Source of the DNA: Chrysopilus asiliformis
Lineage: Eukaryota; Arthropoda; Insecta; Diptera; Rhagionidae
DNA length: 64,000 bases
Direction: 5' to 3'
NCBI GenBank assembly: GCA_964034945.1
Contig: OZ035962.1
Coordinates: 8,631,789-8,695,788 of the forward strand
Positions within the stretch are counted from its first letter, which is position 1. Each line of letters begins with the position of its first letter. The position numbers and the translations under genes are program-made. The notes beneath the pieces were generated by a model, which was not told where the DNA came from, did not search any database, and saw only the letters and a program-made list of their open reading frames with translations. This document shows, piece after piece, positions 61,601-64,000 of this stretch.

Positions 61601-62373
61601 GGCCAATTGCCAGTTTTCCAAATTACAGATATCCTCTCGAAGAAAATGTCCGCGACAACAAAGAAGAAGATGAAAGATGCCTAGCGGAAGTCGAGGACCT
61701 CATAATTCAATACGCGAAGAGCAATATTCCTGTGGCTGGAATCATAGTTGAGCCTATTCAGAGCGAAGGTGGCGATAATGAAGGCTCTCCAGAATTTTTC
61801 CAAGGTCTGCAACAGATTGCCAAACGCCACGGATCCGCTTTGCTTATTGATGAGGTGCAAACAGGCGGAGGGCCAACTGGAAAAATGTGGTGCCATGAAC
61901 ACTTTAATCTGGCTTCACCGCCAGATGTTGTTACTTTTAGTAAGAAAATGCAATTGGGAGGCTACTTCCACAAAGACGAATTTAAGCCATCTCAGCCATA
62001 TCGCGTTTTCAACACCTGGATGGGGGATCCTGGAAAGATCCTTCTTCTGGAACGAATTTTGAGTGTAATAAAGCGGGATGCTTTACTAGCAAATGTAACT
62101 GAAACTGGAAATCATCTGAAAGCAGGACTTTTAGCAATTGAAAAGGAATTCTCGTCAATATTAAACTCGACACGTGGTCGGGGAACATTTTTAGCAATTA
62201 ATTGTAAAAAGGGTAAAATTCGTGATGATATTGTTAATCGTCTCAAGCAAAAAGGTGTTCAATCTGGTGGATGCGGTGATTTGGCTATCCGTTTCCGTCC
62301 AGCCCTAATATTCCAGAAAAAACATGCCGATATTTTCTTAGATAAGTTTAGACAAGTTTTAAAAGAATTATAA
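58634..62373 (+). CDS. Gabat: 4-aminobutyrate (GABA) transaminase, mitochondrial
   Basis: CDS join(58634..58691, 58819..58937, 60962..61133, 61189..61351, 61404..62373), 493 aa; phases 1, 0, 1, 2 all close. Class-III PLP aminotransferase converting GABA and 2-oxoglutarate to succinate semialdehyde and glutamate. The N-terminus ([19 protein letters not shown]... RGLATQAE) fits a mitochondrial presequence. Conserved blocks: [30 protein letters not shown] with the Cys pair (C156, C159) that bridges a [2Fe-2S] cluster in the pig enzyme, [33 protein letters not shown] and [12 protein letters not shown], where K352 should be the PLP lysine. Length and residues are those of an active enzyme. Introns 1, 3 and 4 are short (127, 55, 52 nt); intron 2 is 2 kb. 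Confidence 0.96.
60172..60922. mobile_element. Fold-back element in the GABA transaminase intron
   Basis: Two levels of symmetry. Outer: the CACTCTTTTTTATACAC units on the left against GTGTATAAAAAAGAATG at 60906-60922. Inner: CCACTAATGTTTTATGGTTT and GTTCTTTAAAATCGTATATT (60275-60335) against their complements at 60455-60522. The left arm has expanded into the tandem repeat. Foldback-type transposon is a plausible class; no duplication was identified. Confidence 0.55.
60174..60242 (+). repeat. Tandem repeat, 14-bp unit x5
   Basis: Five copies of CACTCTTTTTTATA, the second one base shorter. An inverted pair of related units (GTGTATAAAAAA) occurs at about 60889-60920. Confidence 0.85.
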
Positions 62374-64000
62374 ATGATTTATCAGTTTATACTCTGTATT
62401 GAGCTCAAAAGTATACCAAACATTCCATAGATTTATTGCAGGATTTTAAAATTATACATCCATAGAGTTTTTTTTTAATTCAAAACACACGCATGCAAAT
62501 TTCAATTGTTCAATCATAGTGCAATAGTAATGGCTCAATATTTGTTGTATGTTTTATGTTGCCAATTTATCGGAGGAAACCAAAATATATCTGTGTCTAT
62601 GCAATTAAAAACAGAGTCTTCCAAATCAAGCGAACTTTTAGTAGGGCAGTCTTCCACACAAGCATTTAATGCAGATAAATAATATCAACAATTTTAATAT
62701 TTAGTGTTCATTTTAAGTCGTCAGTTTGCACAAATATATATATATTTATGTTGTTCATATTTACTGAATAAACGAGTAAATAAAATTATTGAGTTTATTG
62801 AGCTAGATCTTGTATGTATACTTCCCTATTTCCAAAGGAATCTTTACAGCATTGGTCAGATTTTTTTGATATCTTGGGCAAAAATGCTTGGAAAAAATAT
62901 GTCTACAAGTGTCATTTTCATGACGAGCGATGAGAAAAATGCCAATTAGGTCTAATCAATACCGAGACGAGTTTTTCGTTATATCCAAGACCTAATTTAA
63001 TTTCAGAATAAATATCCAATTTCAGAGGTGTTGGTAAGTAAAAAGAATTTCTTGAAATAGTTAAAAGTAAGTTTAAAGTTAACAGTCAACATGCTGTAGA
63101 TATGAAAAATGAGAAGTTGATCTGCAACAAAAGCTGTGATGAGCGTTTTGTATGCTAAATTATATTATCATTAGCGCTGAAAGAATGTTAAATTATACGG
63201 CACTAGCGCTGAAAGAACCAACTTTCCAATATAAGAGAATACAATCAAATCTTAAAAGTTGGTGAAATCAAACGATGGCTGCTTTAACACTATAGATCTA
63301 ACAACAAAATCAAATTAACGAGTTACTAACGCCATATTTTCTACTTTCTTATACGAAATACGTACTATAATAAAATATTGTTTATTAGGAAATGTTTAGG
63401 AAGAAAAATCTTCAAAAGTTCTAATTTAATCTATTCAAAATCTGAGACATATTTTCCCACAAAAATTCTACATTAATAAAAAATTGTTAATTCATGGTAC
63501 TTTATAAAAAAAACAATAGAAATACATAAACTCTACCTTATGAAAAATAAATAAGTGGATACGATTCGTAAGGAAGCAGAAATTTTTTTGGATTTTTAAT
63601 TTTTGGACGTTTATGTACATGAAGTTTTGATTCTCTAATTATGAAGTTGTTGAGTATGTTCATCATTTTAAAAATACATCCAATTTTTTTTTAAAAACGC
63701 CGATAAAAAAATTTGTTTTCTGTCACTGCATTTTTAAATTATTTTATTTTAATAAACTGTTCTTTTAATTATTTCTTAAAATTTCTTTCAAAACGTCCAG
63801 AGAACTCATTTCGGAAACAAAATTCAAAATGCATAAACTTTTTTTTATAAAATTTAAATTCATAAAATGTAATAATTTTCTCACAAATATCAGAAAAAAA
63901 CACGAAATTAAAAAAGCAACTTCAGTAAATTCTTCAAATTTGAATTTTAGCGGGCTTTTTTTGTTGGGATTTTAATTCTCGTTTTGGGATTTTCATTCTC
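62374..64000. other. Intergenic DNA to the end of the window
   Basis: AT-rich with a direct repeat of AGCGCTGAAAGAA (about 63174 and 63208). No gene, RNA or bounded element was recognised. AATAAA at about 62767 could serve the GABA transaminase transcript. Confidence 0.5.

Overview
This window is nuclear DNA from an insect, most likely a dipteran. It is AT-rich, its genes are split by canonical GT-AG introns (several of only 54-60 nt), and seven recognisable proteins read most like their Drosophila counterparts (for example ecdysoneless, E(bx)/Nurf301 and Reg-2). The exact lineage cannot be fixed from the sequence alone. No bacterial genes, operons or CRISPR arrays are present.

Layout. Plus strand: an unrecognised two-transmembrane protein (2892-6561), ecdysoneless (9613-12301) and the CIR1-like corepressor/splicing protein (12924-14151). 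A 3 kb nest of DNA transposons follows (15449-18512), inserted between the converging 3' ends of CIR1 and CSN1. Minus strand: COP9 signalosome subunit 1 (20265-18631), a Reg-2/HDHD3 HAD-family protein (22888-21125) and a MALSU1/RsfS-like mitochondrial ribosome factor (24505-23674). Plus strand again: E(bx)/Nurf301, the large NURF subunit, whose 14 coding exons run from 32287 to 54170 and encode about 2911 residues with DDT, PHD, Gln-rich, PHD-PHD and bromodomain modules. The last gene is a mitochondrial GABA transaminase (58634-62373). I rebuilt exon-intron structures by hand. For every gene the splice phases close and the total length is divisible by three.

The genes are unrelated housekeeping or regulatory genes (chromatin remodelling, splicing, protein-degradation control, mitochondrial translation, GABA catabolism) and form no operon or pathway. 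What distinguishes the window is the density of small DNA transposons in introns and intergenic DNA. They include a hAT-like element with exact 8-bp target duplications inside an E(bx) intron, and a three-level nest with an exact 8-bp duplication. There is also a pair of PIF/Harbinger-like elements sharing one TTA target site, one of which still carries a transposase-like N-terminal frame. Several MITEs have TTA, TAT or TA target duplications. I see no convincing undescribed enzymatic or defence system; the novel material is the transposon structure, one unrecognised membrane-protein gene and possible isoform control of E(bx).
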